Of a stretch of 64,000 nt of DNA, positions 42,003 to 51,629 are shown in pieces. The notes under the pieces are model-generated. The model did no database searches. It was not told the origin of the DNA and saw only the letters and a program-made list of their open reading frames with translations. The DNA is from Porphyrobacter sp. (GTDB taxonomy: Bacteria; Pseudomonadota; Alphaproteobacteria; Sphingomonadales; Sphingomonadaceae): the NCBI GenBank assembly GCA_016125555.1, contig WGLN01000009.1:62001-126000 (forward strand), in the 5' to 3' direction. Positions within the stretch are counted from its first letter, which is position 1. Each line of letters starts with the position of its first letter. The position numbers were made by a program, and so were the translations under genes.

Positions 42003-43186
42003 CCGATGCGCTCCAGCACCTCCTCGACCCCCGCGACATCGACGGTGAGGTCGCGGTCGAGCGGGTGGGGGGCCTCGCCGGCTTCCTCGTGGAGCAGCCA
42101 GTAATGCAGCCCCAGACCGCTCGCGAGATTGTAGAAATTGGGGTTGGGAAAGCCGGGGTCGGCCATTTCCACCACGTGCCCGCCCTCGGGGCAGAACAGC
42201 ATGTTGGTGAGCCCCGCGCCGTGCGGGGCGAGCAGCACGCGGGTCTGCTGCATCAGCGCGACCTGATCGGGGAAGGGCAGGTCCTCCATGCACACCTTCT
42301 CGAACCCGCGCTCGTCGAGCATCGCCCACAGCGCCGCCTCGTTGGTGATGCGCCGGCCGCGCGACTTGGCGCGGCTGATGAACACGCGCCGGGTCGCCGG
42401 GATGTCCGCGCGCGCAGGATCGGCAAAGGCGCGGCGCACCGCCCGCATGTGCGCCGGGTCGAAGCGATCCGTGCCGACCAGCGTCAGTTCCTCCACCATG
42501 ATCGGCCGCGCCGGATCGAAGCGGCGAAAGGATTCGGGATCGATCCCGAGCATCCGCATGCTCGCGTCCATCACCGGAGTGCGCCGCTGCGGCATCAGCA
42601 CCTCGCCGAGCAGCCCGCGCTCCTTGAGCAGCAGCAGCTTGGGCAGGTGCGCGGTCAGCCAGTGCGAATGGTTGTGATAGGCCCGCTCGAGGATCCAGGT
42701 GGCGCGGGCAAAGTGCTGCACTTCGCGCGCCCCCTTCGCGAGCATCGCGGCGTGGGGCGCGTGGCCGGGCCGGTAGGAGGTCTCGCGGCATTCGAGCGAC
42801 GTGCCCTCGCGGGTCAGGATCGCCGGGAAGAAATCGCCCTTCGGGGTGTGGAAGAACACGAGGCCCGCATCCGCGATCCTCGCCAGCCAGGTCTCGCCCA
42901 CCACCAGGTCGGGCACGTCGCGCATCGCATAGCCCCACAGCGCCCCGTCATCGGCGAGTTCGGAGCGGCTCTCGGCATTGCACGGCAGCGGGGCCGCGCC
43001 GCGGCGGCGCGGGTGGAGCACGGTCTTGGCGGGCTTCTGCCCGGTGCGCGCGAGATAGGTGTCGAGCGGGTCGCGCGCGTGCCAGCGCCAGCCCATCATC
43101 GCAGGTGGGACGCCGCGTTCGGCGGCGCGCTCGGGCATCCGCTTGAGGTGCCAGAGCACGGAATAGGGCAGGTCGGTCAGTTGCAC
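41999..43186 (-). CDS. Glycosyltransferase family 61 protein
   Basis: A 395-residue GT61 (DUF563) protein. The signature is in the C-terminal half: VFISRAKSRGRRITNEAALW (in part), DLPFPDQVALMQQTRVLLAPHGAGLTNMLFCPEGG (in part: LAPHGAGLTNMLFCP). GT61 enzymes transfer xylose, GlcNAc or similar. GTG 43186 is favoured since AAGGA precedes it, which avoids overlap with the ABC gene upstream. Sugar specificity is not decidable. Confidence 0.88.
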   Translation of the reverse strand: MQLTDLPYSVLWHLKRMPERAAERGVPPAMMGWRWHARDPLDTYLARTGQKPAKTVLHPRRRGAAPLPCNAESRSELADDGALWGYAMRDVPDLVVGETWLARIADAGLVFFHTPKGDFFPAILTREGTSLECRETSYRPGHAPHAAMLAKGAREVQHFARATWILERAYHNHSHWLTAHLPKLLLLKERGLLGEVLMPQRRTPVMDASMRMLGIDPESFRRFDPARPIMVEELTLVGTDRFDPAHMRAVRRAFADPARADIPATRRVFISRAKSRGRRITNEAALWAMLDERGFEKVCMEDLPFPDQVALMQQTRVLLAPHGAGLTNMLFCPEGGHVVEMADPGFPNPNFYNLASGLGLHYWLLHEEAGEAPHPLDRDLTVDVAGVEEVLERIG

Positions 43187-43217
43187 GGGCTGGTCCTTCC
43201 TCGCGCGCGGGGCCGGC

Positions 43218-45062
43218 TCACGCGGCCATCTCGCGGAACTCGGCGTGGCCACGCTTCAGGCTCTCGTAGTCGCCCGCGGCCTCGACCCGTCCGTCCTTGA
43301 GATAATAGAGCGTCTCGCAGCCCTGCACGGTGGACAGACGGTGTGCGATCATCACCACGGTGCGCTGCCCGCGCATCCCCTCGACCGCTTCGATCACCGC
43401 GCGTTCGGTGGTGTTGTCGAGCGCCGAGGTGGCCTCGTCGAGGATCAGGATCGCCGGATCGTGGTAGAGCGCGCGGGCGATGCCGATGCGCTGGCGCTCG
43501 CCGCCGGAAATGCGCGCGCCGCTCTCGCCGACCTTGGTCTGGAGCCCTTCGGGTTGCCGCTCGATGAAGCGGCCGAGCTGGGCGAGGCGGATCGCGGTGG
43601 CGAGCGCCTCCTCGTCCACCTCGTCGTCCTCGATGCCGAGCGCGATGTTGCTGCGGATGGTGTCGTCGAGCAGATAAATCGACTGCGGCACATAGCCGAC
43701 CTGGGTGCGCCAGCGCCGCAGTTCGCGCGGATCGAGGCGGTGGCCGTCGACCACCAGCCCGCCGCGCTCGGGGGAGAGCAGGCCGAGCAGCACGTCCACC
43801 ACGGTCGACTTGCCCGCCCCGGTGGTGCCGACAAGGCCAACGGCGGTGCCCACGGGGATCGCAATGTCGATGTCCTTGAGCGCGTGGGTCGAAGCGCCGT
43901 CATAGCGGTGCCACACCCCCTCGAGCCCGATCTGCCGCTGCGGGCGGATCGCTTCGCCGGGCGCGCCCGCCGCGCCGCCAGGCGGCTCCGCATCGCCGAG
44001 CAGCGTCAGGTCGCGGAAGATCGGTTCGACCGAGACGAGGCTGTAGCGCAGGTCCGCGAACTGGTTCATCGCCGCGCTCGATGCCTCGCGCAGGCGCACC
44101 AGCCCGACCACGAACAGCGAGAGCGTGACGAGGATGCTGTCGGTGGAGCGGCCCTGCAGCACCAGTCCGCAGGCGAGCACGAGCAGCCCGGTCATCGCCA
44201 CCATCTCGCTCGCCGGGGGAATGACGCGGGTGATGAACATCTTGAAGCGGTTGACGCGGGTGATCTTGGCGACCGCATCCAGCACCTTGGCGCTGAAGAA
44301 CTCCTCGCGTCCGAGCGTGCGGATCTCCTTGATCCCGCCGAAGGCCTGGTAGAGGCTCTGGTTCAGGATCTTGCGGTTTTCCTGCTGGATGAGCCCGTAG
44401 CGCCGCAGCCTTGCGCTGACCCCGCGCACCGCCACCACTGCAAGTGCGCCCAGGAACGCGATCCAGGCAAGGGTGATGACCGGCTCGACTGTCAGCAGGA
44501 AGCCGAGCACCGCGACGAGGATCACCAGCCGCGTGCACAGCTCGAGAATCGTGCTGATCACGCTGTAGCATACCGTGATCACCTCGCCGTCGACGTTGCG
44601 CAGCAGTTCGGAGCGGTTGCGTTCGAGGAAGAAGGCATAGGGCGCGTTCATGTAGGCGCGCATCAGCCGCCCGGCGATCGACAGCCGCCGGTTGGTGACG
44701 TAGCGCAGCTGCGCCCAGTAGTTGAAGGCGAGGAAGCCGTTCTTGAGGGCGAAGATGCCGAGCAACGCGCCCGCGCCCCACAGCACCAGCTCGCGGCTGG
44801 TGAGATCCTGTGTGAGCGCGCTGAGCGGCCCGCCGATCAGCGGCAGCCCGCCGATCGCGTCCCGCGCAACCACCGCGCTGACGAAGGCGGGCACCGCGGC
44901 CAGCCCGGCGATTTCCAGCGCGGCGCCGAACAGCATCATCACGAACAGGATGAGCGCGTTGGCGCGGTCGCGCCGCGAGAGCAGCGCGAGCAGCTTGCGC
45001 AGCGAATCGAAGACCGGAACCGATCCCTTCGCCGACGCGCGCTTCGGGTCGATGCGGCTCAT
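43218..45062 (-). CDS. PglK-like ABC transporter, putative lipid-linked oligosaccharide flippase
   Basis: A 614-residue fused exporter. The N-terminal domain opens with LRKLLALLSRRDR and six transmembrane helices (about 40-320), in the PglK manner. The ATPase domain has Walker A GTTGAGKST, signature ISGGERQRIGIARAL, Walker B ILILDEATSALD and H-loop AHRLST. Lying between glycosyltransferase genes with a Wzy gene but no Wzx in view, it may flip the lipid-linked repeat unit. Its ATG overlaps the GT4 stop (ATGA). Confidence 0.88.
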   Translation of the reverse strand: MSRIDPKRASAKGSVPVFDSLRKLLALLSRRDRANALILFVMMLFGAALEIAGLAAVPAFVSAVVARDAIGGLPLIGGPLSALTQDLTSRELVLWGAGALLGIFALKNGFLAFNYWAQLRYVTNRRLSIAGRLMRAYMNAPYAFFLERNRSELLRNVDGEVITVCYSVISTILELCTRLVILVAVLGFLLTVEPVITLAWIAFLGALAVVAVRGVSARLRRYGLIQQENRKILNQSLYQAFGGIKEIRTLGREEFFSAKVLDAVAKITRVNRFKMFITRVIPPASEMVAMTGLLVLACGLVLQGRSTDSILVTLSLFVVGLVRLREASSAAMNQFADLRYSLVSVEPIFRDLTLLGDAEPPGGAAGAPGEAIRPQRQIGLEGVWHRYDGASTHALKDIDIAIPVGTAVGLVGTTGAGKSTVVDVLLGLLSPERGGLVVDGHRLDPRELRRWRTQVGYVPQSIYLLDDTIRSNIALGIEDDEVDEEALATAIRLAQLGRFIERQPEGLQTKVGESGARISGGERQRIGIARALYHDPAILILDEATSALDNTTERAVIEAVEGMRGQRTVVMIAHRLSTVQGCETLYYLKDGRVEAAGDYESLKRGHAEFREMAA

Positions 45063-46243
45063 GCAGGCGAGGCGAGCCCGGCGCGCGAACGCGTCATGGC
45101 GGCGGCGGCTTCGGCGAGGCTGGGATAATCGGGCAGGCGGCCGCGCAAGGCGTCGTCCCACAGGTCGGTGAGCAGGTGCTTGTGGCGCTCGATGTCGGAT
45201 TTCCTTGCCTGTTCGAAGCCGCGCTCGCGCATCTCCTCGGGCACCGGGCCGGAAACGATGGCGGGCAGCTCGTCGATCGAATCGTAGAGCACGCCCGCGC
45301 CCTCGCCGACATATTCGGCAAGGTCGGGGCGCAGATTGGGCATGCACACGCCGACGCCCGCGGCCTGCGCCTCGGCGATCGCCATCGGCCAGCCGACGGT
45401 CGGGATGTCGAAATCGCCGGTGTAGACCAGCCAGCGGTGCTTCTTGTACTCGGCGGGCATGCCCTCGGGCTGGACCGGATCGACGAAGTTGACGCCCGCG
45501 CCCATCTGCGCGTCCTGCTCCTTGAGCCAGTCGATCTTGTAGCCCATCGCGTAGAGATTGAAGTCGCGGTCGGGCACCATCTTCGCCAGCCTCAGGAAGT
45601 CGGGCATCGCCTTCTTGCCGGTCGCCACCCCGGTGTTCATCACTGCATCGCCGTTCGGGCTGCGATCGTGGAAATGCGCGAAGCGCACGACGGGGTAGCA
45701 GTCGATCAGCTTTGTCTCGCTCACCCCGGCCCGGGCGAGCCACGCGCGCGCGCAGGGGAAGCCGAGCACGCCGAGGCACAGGTCGCCGTCCATCGCGCGC
45801 ATGCCCTCGATGAACCACGGCGTGCGCTCGAGCGGGGGCTGGCGCCGGAGCATCTGCTTGATGCGGCCCTTCAGGCTCTTCTTGCGCAGCGCGATGGTAT
45901 CGAAGGAATGGGTGCGCACGGTGAAGGGGACGCCGGTGATCTCGGCCAGCTTGCCGATGAAGCGCAGTTCGGTGAGGTAGTGCGTGTGGAGAACGTCGGG
46001 CTGGAACGCGCGCACCTGCTCGACGAACTCGTCCATCTCCCCGGCGAATTCATGGGGCAGGTGGTTGTCGTAGGGAATGTCCGGACCCTTGCGGGTGACG
46101 ATGCGGATCTCGTAATCCTGCGCCAGCGCCTCGATCTCGTTCTTGATGTATGTCTGGCTGATCTGCGGATATTCCTTGAGCAGGAACATCACCCGCGGGC
46201 GATTGGTCTGGCGCGGCTGGGCGGCGCTGTGCATCGTCTTCAT
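45059..46243 (-). CDS. Glycosyltransferase family 4 protein
   Basis: A 394-residue GT-B enzyme. The N-terminal half starts PRVMFLLKEYPQISQTYIKNEI and includes DVLHTHYLTE. The C-terminal half has VYTGDFDIPTVGWPMAIAEAQAAGVGVCMPN, with the acid-rich GWPMAIAEAQA donor-binding region. The opening resembles capsule and colanic-acid-type transferases that start with FxxxxP-xxSETF. ATG 46243 follows GGAG. A hairpin (46280-46302) lies in its leader. Confidence 0.9.
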   Translation of the reverse strand: MKTMHSAAQPRQTNRPRVMFLLKEYPQISQTYIKNEIEALAQDYEIRIVTRKGPDIPYDNHLPHEFAGEMDEFVEQVRAFQPDVLHTHYLTELRFIGKLAEITGVPFTVRTHSFDTIALRKKSLKGRIKQMLRRQPPLERTPWFIEGMRAMDGDLCLGVLGFPCARAWLARAGVSETKLIDCYPVVRFAHFHDRSPNGDAVMNTGVATGKKAMPDFLRLAKMVPDRDFNLYAMGYKIDWLKEQDAQMGAGVNFVDPVQPEGMPAEYKKHRWLVYTGDFDIPTVGWPMAIAEAQAAGVGVCMPNLRPDLAEYVGEGAGVLYDSIDELPAIVSGPVPEEMRERGFEQARKSDIERHKHLLTDLWDDALRGRLPDYPSLAEAAAAMTRSRAGLASPA

Positions 46244-46279
46244 GCTGTCTCCATTCGGCTGGATCCGACGGTCAGGCGG

Positions 46280-46302
46280 TCCCGCGGGCCGGACCCGCGG
46301 GA
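46280..46302. other. Hairpin in the gap between GT2-GT4 and GT4 genes
   Basis: TCCCGCGGG (46280-46288) and CCCGCGGGA (46294-46302) form a perfect 9-bp stem with a 5-nt loop, 37 nt upstream of the GT4 start. In an operon with otherwise touching genes, this 131-bp gap with a stem and T-rich bits may attenuate, process or restart transcription. Confidence 0.55.
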
Positions 46303-46374
46303 AGATTTGCTGCAGTGCGAAAGACCCTTTTTTCGCGAGAGACGCTTTTTGCCCGATCCGGGCCACAACCTGGG

Positions 46375-48546
46375 TTAGGTGCCCCCGGCTGCCGGAGAAA
46401 AGGCGCTGCTCTCGTCCCGCACGTCGCGCATCTCACCCGGTGGGCGGCGGGTCAGCGCGATCATCAGCGATTCGTAGCGGTGGTGCGCCCGCGCTGCCGA
46501 AAAGGCGAGGGCACGCTCGCGCCCGGCCCGGGCGAGCGCGTCTCGCGCGGCATCGTCGGCAAGCAGCGAGCCGATGCCGTCGGCCAGCGCCGCGGGGTTC
46601 TCGGGCGCGACCAGACGTGCGCACCCCTCGGCCAGTCTGGGCACCCCGCCGACCCGGCTGGCCACCGCTGGCACGCCGGTCGCCATCGCCTCCAGAAGCG
46701 CCAGCGGCATGCCTTCGCTGCGCGAGGGCATCGCGAACAGCGCGGCATTGCGCAGATGCTCGCGCACCGTCTCGGGGCCGAGCCTGCCGCAGAACGCGAT
46801 CTGGCCGGCCGCGCCGCGGTCTCGCGCCTGGCGCTCGAGCGCGGCTTGTTCGGGACCGTCCCCGATCAGCACGAGCCGGCATCCCGTCCCCGCCTCGGCC
46901 AGCTGCGCGAGCGCGTCGATCAGGACATCGAACCCCTTGATCGGCGCCAGCCGTCCGACCGCCACGATCAGCGGCGGCGCGCCCGTGCTTGCCGCGCAAT
47001 CCTGCGCGGGCCGCCAGAACTGCGTGTCGACGCCGTTGGGGATGACCTGCGGACGTGCCGCCGCAAGGGCCGGGTCCGCGGCGATCCTGTCGCGGATCGC
47101 TTCGGAGACGGTCGAGACCGCATCGGCATCGCGCAGCACCGCCGGAAGGTGCGGAGCGTCCTGCGGCAGAGGGCGCAGCAGGTCGCTGCCGTGGCAGGTG
47201 ATCAGCACGCGGTAACCCAGCAGCCGCGAAAAGAGGATGAAGTAGCGCGCCGAGGCCGAGGCGAAGTGGATGTTCACGACATCCGGGCGTTCGCGCCACA
47301 GCCGCCGCACGAAGCGCCATGCGGTGCGGCCATGCAGCCAGCGGCGCTGTCCCTCGAGCACCGGAAACTGCGCGATCCAGCCGTCCTCGCCGCCGTCGCT
47401 CGCGCCGTCACTGCTGACTGCCCAGCCGCTGCTCACCGCGTGACCCTGCGCCGCGAGGTGGCTGCGCAGGCTGCGCACCACCGCCTGCACCCCGCCGACC
47501 TCGGCGCGGTCGACATTGGTGTAGAGGAGGATGCGCAACGCGCGCTGGCCGGAGCCGGGTGCGCTTTCCTTCCCGGGTCGGGCCTCGCTCTTAGAGGCGG
47601 TGCGGCCCGCAAGGTAGCCGTCCATCCAGGCGGCGTTCCAGCGCGCTGCAGGCCGGCCGCTGTGCGCGGCGAGGGTGAAGAACGCGCGGCGCAGCCGCGT
47701 GCGCAGGCCCGGCGGCTTGCCGGGACGCGCGCCGCGCTCCATCTGCGCGACACCCTTGCCGTGGCGGTGGGCGCGGGCGAGGATGAAGGCCTCGCCGGCC
47801 TGGTGAGGGCGCACGATGTGGCCGACCTCGGGGTCCCGCGCGAACCACGCCGCGACCTCCGCCTCGCGCGCGACACGCACGCAGAACTCGGTCTCGCTGC
47901 CCATCGGATAGTCGCTGTCGGCGCTGCTCGGGCCGATGGTCTCGTCGAACCGGAACCCGGCGCGGATGATGTCGCCGCGCACCGCCATGTTCGGCCCGAA
48001 GATCATGCGCGGCGCGATCGGGCCTTCCTCGCGGGTGTTGCGCGCATAGATCTCCGCGTGCCAGGGCGCGTAGCGCCGCGGGACGCGCTTCTCGACGCCG
48101 GCGAAATCGGGAACCACCGTGCCGCCGAACAGGCCGTATCCGGCGCGCTGCGAGAGCACCCGGCGCCAGGCGGCGAGGAAGCCGGGGCAGGGCACCGCGT
48201 CGTCGTCGCTGAAGATGAAGTCGCCGCGCCCCTCGCCGATCGTCTCGATCGCCCGGTTGAGCGCGACGTTCTTGCCGGGGCGCGGCTCGGACAGCACGAG
48301 CAGCGGCAGCACCGCCTCGTATGCCGCCAGCACCGCGCGGGTCTCGTCGCTGCTGGCATTGTCGACCACGACGATCGCCCAGGGGAAATCGGCATCCCGC
48401 TGGCGGGCATAGCCCTCGAGCGTGCGGCCGATCCACCCGGCGCCGTCATGCGTGGCGAGCACCACGACCAGTTCGGCGGCGCGGACGCGCGCCACGCTCG
48501 CGCCCCCCTGTGCTGCTGCCGCCGCGGCGGAGGCGGACTGCGGCAT
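46375..48546 (-). CDS. Fused GT2-GT4 glycosyltransferase
   Basis: A 723-residue two-domain protein. Residues about 25-300 are GT2 (VVVLATHDGAGWIGRTL, ADFPWAIVVVDNASSDE, FIFSDDDAVPCPGF). After a Ser/Gly linker a GT4 domain (about 345-690) begins RILLYTNVDRAEVGGVQAVV, with LITCHGSDLL, VIPNGVD, VAVGRLAPIKGFDVLI and the donor-binding PSRSEGMPLALLEAMATG. Two successive sugar transfers by one polypeptide are likely. It follows wza by 20 nt. Confidence 0.92.
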   Translation of the reverse strand: MPQSASAAAAAAQGGASVARVRAAELVVVLATHDGAGWIGRTLEGYARQRDADFPWAIVVVDNASSDETRAVLAAYEAVLPLLVLSEPRPGKNVALNRAIETIGEGRGDFIFSDDDAVPCPGFLAAWRRVLSQRAGYGLFGGTVVPDFAGVEKRVPRRYAPWHAEIYARNTREEGPIAPRMIFGPNMAVRGDIIRAGFRFDETIGPSSADSDYPMGSETEFCVRVAREAEVAAWFARDPEVGHIVRPHQAGEAFILARAHRHGKGVAQMERGARPGKPPGLRTRLRRAFFTLAAHSGRPAARWNAAWMDGYLAGRTASKSEARPGKESAPGSGQRALRILLYTNVDRAEVGGVQAVVRSLRSHLAAQGHAVSSGWAVSSDGASDGGEDGWIAQFPVLEGQRRWLHGRTAWRFVRRLWRERPDVVNIHFASASARYFILFSRLLGYRVLITCHGSDLLRPLPQDAPHLPAVLRDADAVSTVSEAIRDRIAADPALAAARPQVIPNGVDTQFWRPAQDCAASTGAPPLIVAVGRLAPIKGFDVLIDALAQLAEAGTGCRLVLIGDGPEQAALERQARDRGAAGQIAFCGRLGPETVREHLRNAALFAMPSRSEGMPLALLEAMATGVPAVASRVGGVPRLAEGCARLVAPENPAALADGIGSLLADDAARDALARAGRERALAFSAARAHHRYESLMIALTRRPPGEMRDVRDESSAFSPAAGGT

Positions 48547-48566
48547 TGGCCCGTTCTCCCGAAAGC

Positions 48567-49139
48567 TCAGAAGAACCGCTCGCCGACGCGGATGGTGTCG
48601 CCGGGACGCACGCGGAAGCCGGGATACTTTTGGAGATCGACGATCGCCTCGCGGGTCTGCAGCGCGCGCTTCAGGAACACGCGCTTGTCGTTGGCGCGAT
48701 AGGTGAAGCCCCCCGCGGCTGCGATGGCCTGCTCGACGGTGAGGCCGACGGAATAATCGTACTGCCCCGGGCGCGCGACCTCGCCGAGGATGTAATAGGG
48801 GCGGTAGTCGATGATCTCGGCGCTGACCCGCGGATCGGCGATGTAGCCGTTGCCGAGCCGGGTGGTGAGTTCGGCCTGCAGGTCCTCGATGGTGCGTCCT
48901 TCGACCGGGATGTTGCCGATCAGCGGAAAGGACACGTCGCCCGCGCCGGTCACGCCATATTCGCCCGACAGCGTCTCCTCGCCGTAAACGGTGATGCGCA
49001 GCTTGTCGCCCGGCCCGAGCCGGTAGGGCGCCGCTGCCTCGTCGGGCAGGGCGCGGGGCAGGCCGCCGGTGCCCGCACAGGCGCTGAGCGCCAGCAGGGC
49101 GAGCAGCGCGGGGAAAAGGGCGAACAGGCGACGGATCAT
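48567..49139 (-). CDS. Wza-like polysaccharide export lipoprotein
   Basis: A 190-residue outer-membrane polysaccharide export protein. A lipoprotein signal with lipobox LSAC precedes a Poly_export domain (YRLGPGDKLRITVYGEETLSGEYGV in part, about 38-110) and an SLBB domain (YYILGEVARPGQYDY onward). It is short compared with E. coli Wza (379), lacking the C-terminal amphipathic helix, and is of the GumB/ExoF size. Its ATG overlaps the wzy stop (ATGA). Confidence 0.92.
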   Translation of the reverse strand: MIRRLFALFPALLALLALSACAGTGGLPRALPDEAAAPYRLGPGDKLRITVYGEETLSGEYGVTGAGDVSFPLIGNIPVEGRTIEDLQAELTTRLGNGYIADPRVSAEIIDYRPYYILGEVARPGQYDYSVGLTVEQAIAAAGGFTYRANDKRVFLKRALQTREAIVDLQKYPGFRVRPGDTIRVGERFF

Positions 49140-50527
49140 GCCGGGCTCCTTTCGGGAGAGGTTCGGGGTCGGGTCAGGCGCGGCGAGGGGCGGCTGGAGG
49201 CGGAGTGTGCCGCGCCCAGCGGCAGGCTCGCCAGTGCCGCGATCAGGGCATAGAGCAGGACGGTCTCGATCATGAACGGACCGATCACCAGCTCGGTGCG
49301 GATGCGCAGCAGGATCACTGCCAGCGAAACCACCGCGAAAGCGCGCGGCGCATCGACCTTCGCGAGCAGCAGCGGCAGGCAACGCAGCGCCGCGAAGCCG
49401 AGCGGCAACAGGAACAGCACCAGCCCGACCATGCCGAGATCGACCCGCAGCTCGCGGAAGGTGTCGTGGAAATGGAAGGCGCGCCCGTCGGTCTGGTGGT
49501 TGCGCGCGAGCAGGCCCTTGCCCTTGGGGCCGAGCCAGATCGCCTTGTAGCCGTGGCCGATCACCGGCGCCTGGCGGATCAGGCTGTCGGCGGATTCCCA
49601 CAGCAGGGTGCGCCCGGTGAGCCGCGCGTCCTTGTTGAGAACGTCGGTGCGGATGATCGCGGCCTCGCGCTCGATCTGGGGCAGGGCGACCACCAGCGGC
49701 ACGGTCAGCAGCGCCGCGGCGGCAAGCGCGAAGAGCCGCCCGCCGCGCCCCAGCCACGAGGCCACCGCGAGCAGGCCGAGCATTGCCGCCATCACCACTG
49801 CGGAAACCAGCGCGGTCGCCGAATCTCCCTGCACGATCAGGAAGCTGGCCGGAACCACCGCGATGCCGGCAGCGATCCGCGTGGGAAGGCGATGCGCGCC
49901 CGACGCCAGCACGCACAGCGCCGAGGCGAGCCAGAACAGCGCGATGTAGCCCATCTGGTTCTTCGAGCCCGCCAGTCCGATCAGCACCGCGCCGTCGGCC
50001 GAGGCCCCGACCCGTCCCGAGCCGAGGCCGGCGAGACAGGCGATCGAGGTGCCGATGAACACCGCCAGCACCAGCTGGCGCAGGCTCAGCATCCGCGCGA
50101 GCACCACACCCATCAGCACCGTCACCACGAGCTGCGCGCCGTAGCGTAAGGATATCGCCGGCACGTCCGACCACAATGCGGAGGCGACCGCGAAGATCGG
50201 CAGCAACAGCAGCGGCACGGCCAGGGCCAGCATCGCCGGCATCCTGCGCCAGCCGATCGCCACGATCGCCGCGAAGGCGGCGAGGTGGACGAGGACCGCG
50301 ACGATCCCGAGCGCGGGCGCAGCCAGCGCGGCGATCATCGTCACCGCCAGCGCGAACACCGGCAGCCGCTCGAACCCGAAGGGCTCGCCTGCCGAGCCGA
50401 TCGGCCGTGCTCGTTCTGCTGGTGCCAAGATGCGCTCCGCCTCGGTTCCGGAAGTCGCGAAACCCTTGCCGATCGGCGCCGCCGGTTCGATTAAACAGGT
50501 TAGGGTCGCCGCCCCGGTGCGGCTCAC
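49136..50527 (-). CDS. O-antigen ligase/polymerase-like membrane protein (Wzy type)
   Basis: A 463-residue membrane protein with about 10-12 transmembrane segments and the Wzy_C-type loop around AGSKNQMGYIALFW and VIGHGYKAIWLG. It should polymerise repeat units in the periplasm. The start is set at GTG 50527, which overlaps the upstream GT2 stop by 4 nt (GTGA). The longer open frame is antisense noise. C-terminal tail is Arg/Ser/Pro-rich. Confidence 0.88.
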   Translation of the reverse strand: MSRTGAATLTCLIEPAAPIGKGFATSGTEAERILAPAERARPIGSAGEPFGFERLPVFALAVTMIAALAAPALGIVAVLVHLAAFAAIVAIGWRRMPAMLALAVPLLLLPIFAVASALWSDVPAISLRYGAQLVVTVLMGVVLARMLSLRQLVLAVFIGTSIACLAGLGSGRVGASADGAVLIGLAGSKNQMGYIALFWLASALCVLASGAHRLPTRIAAGIAVVPASFLIVQGDSATALVSAVVMAAMLGLLAVASWLGRGGRLFALAAAALLTVPLVVALPQIEREAAIIRTDVLNKDARLTGRTLLWESADSLIRQAPVIGHGYKAIWLGPKGKGLLARNHQTDGRAFHFHDTFRELRVDLGMVGLVLFLLPLGFAALRCLPLLLAKVDAPRAFAVVSLAVILLRIRTELVIGPFMIETVLLYALIAALASLPLGAAHSASSRPSPRLTRPRTSPERSPA

Positions 50528-51507
50528 GGCGCCACGAGGAAGCGCGGGCGCGTTTGCGGAGCGTCCGCAGCCCCGACCGCGGGACGCAGCGCGGCGAACT
50601 TGTCGCGCATCACGCCGAGCCCCGCATCGACCAGCAGGCGCGGCTGGCGGCGGTGGTCGAACAGCGCGCGGGCGAGGCCCCGGCGCTGCTTGGCATCGAG
50701 GAAGTGGCGGTGATGCCAGCGCTGCGCGCAATGGGCGCGGTGCGCGGTGAGAATGGCGCGCGCGCCTTCGGGGAGATTGCCTTCCAGCATCCGGTCGTCG
50801 GCGGCGACCAGCGCCCGGAGATCGGCGGCCGAATGCCTGGCGCTGAGCGAATCCGGCCGCTCGGTCGCGACGTAGCCGCAGGCCGCCACCAGCCGGAATC
50901 GCGCGCCCGCGATGAGCATCCGCGCATAAAGGTCGAAGTCCTCGCCGAGCCGCAGCCGCGGATCATAGGCGAGCCGGTTGCGCTCGAGAAAGGCGCGGCG
51001 GATCACGGGTTTGAGGAACCCCAGCTCTCCCCGCGGGCGCCCGGGGCGGGAGATGTTCTCGCGCACGAACCGTTCGAGCGTCATGCGTTCGGCCACGCCG
51101 CCGGTGTCGAAGGCCTCGAGCGCGGCGAAGTCCTCCGCCTCGGTCTCGGGGACGAACATGATGTTGTCCGCGGTCATGTCCCAGTCGCCCTTCGGATCGG
51201 CGAGCGCGGCGAAGCGGCCGGGCAGGATCGCGTCGTCGGCATCGAGGATCGCCACCAGCGGCGCGGCGGAGCGCGAGAGCGCGAGGTTGCGGGCGCCGGC
51301 GGGGCCGAGGTTGCGGGGGCTGCGCAGCACCTTGAGCCGCCCGGTGCCGTCTTCGGCGCGCATCGCTGCGGCCGCGGTGCCATCGCGCGAGAAATCGTCG
51401 ATGACCACCACCTCGGCGACCTCGCGCTCGGCGAGCGCCGAGGCGACTGCGCGGGTGATGGTGCGCTCGGCGTCCATCGCCGCGACGATCACGCAGATCT
51501 CGTCCAT
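50524..51507 (-). CDS. Glycosyltransferase family 2 protein
   Basis: A 327-residue GT2 enzyme starting MDEICVIVAAMDAERTI, with VVVIDDFSRDGT, the metal-binding LDADDAILPGRF and RLRLGEDFDLYARM (acceptor loop with ED). It is the first gene of the long minus-strand exopolysaccharide operon, and is divergent from another GT2 gene (51630). The GT2 genes at 50524 and 51630 share the order VR/ERNP...GEDFDLY and may be old duplicates. Confidence 0.9.
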   Translation of the reverse strand: MDEICVIVAAMDAERTITRAVASALAEREVAEVVVIDDFSRDGTAAAAMRAEDGTGRLKVLRSPRNLGPAGARNLALSRSAAPLVAILDADDAILPGRFAALADPKGDWDMTADNIMFVPETEAEDFAALEAFDTGGVAERMTLERFVRENISRPGRPRGELGFLKPVIRRAFLERNRLAYDPRLRLGEDFDLYARMLIAGARFRLVAACGYVATERPDSLSARHSAADLRALVAADDRMLEGNLPEGARAILTAHRAHCAQRWHHRHFLDAKQRRGLARALFDHRRQPRLLVDAGLGVMRDKFAALRPAVGAADAPQTRPRFLVAP

Positions 51508-51629
51508 GCCGGGCGCCTTTCCGATTTTTGCCGATGGTGGCGGTTGCGCACCCTCCCTGAGCGAACCCGGCGCCGACGTAACTAACCTCGGTAAGGTCGC
51601 GGCGCGGCCCGTCGGCGTAAGGCACCGTC

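Noticed and set aside
50528..50731. Longer N-terminus for the Wzy-like protein
   Set aside because: The extension would overlap the GT2 gene by over 200 nt and is Arg/Pro/Ala-rich. GTG 50527 couples exactly to the GT2 stop.
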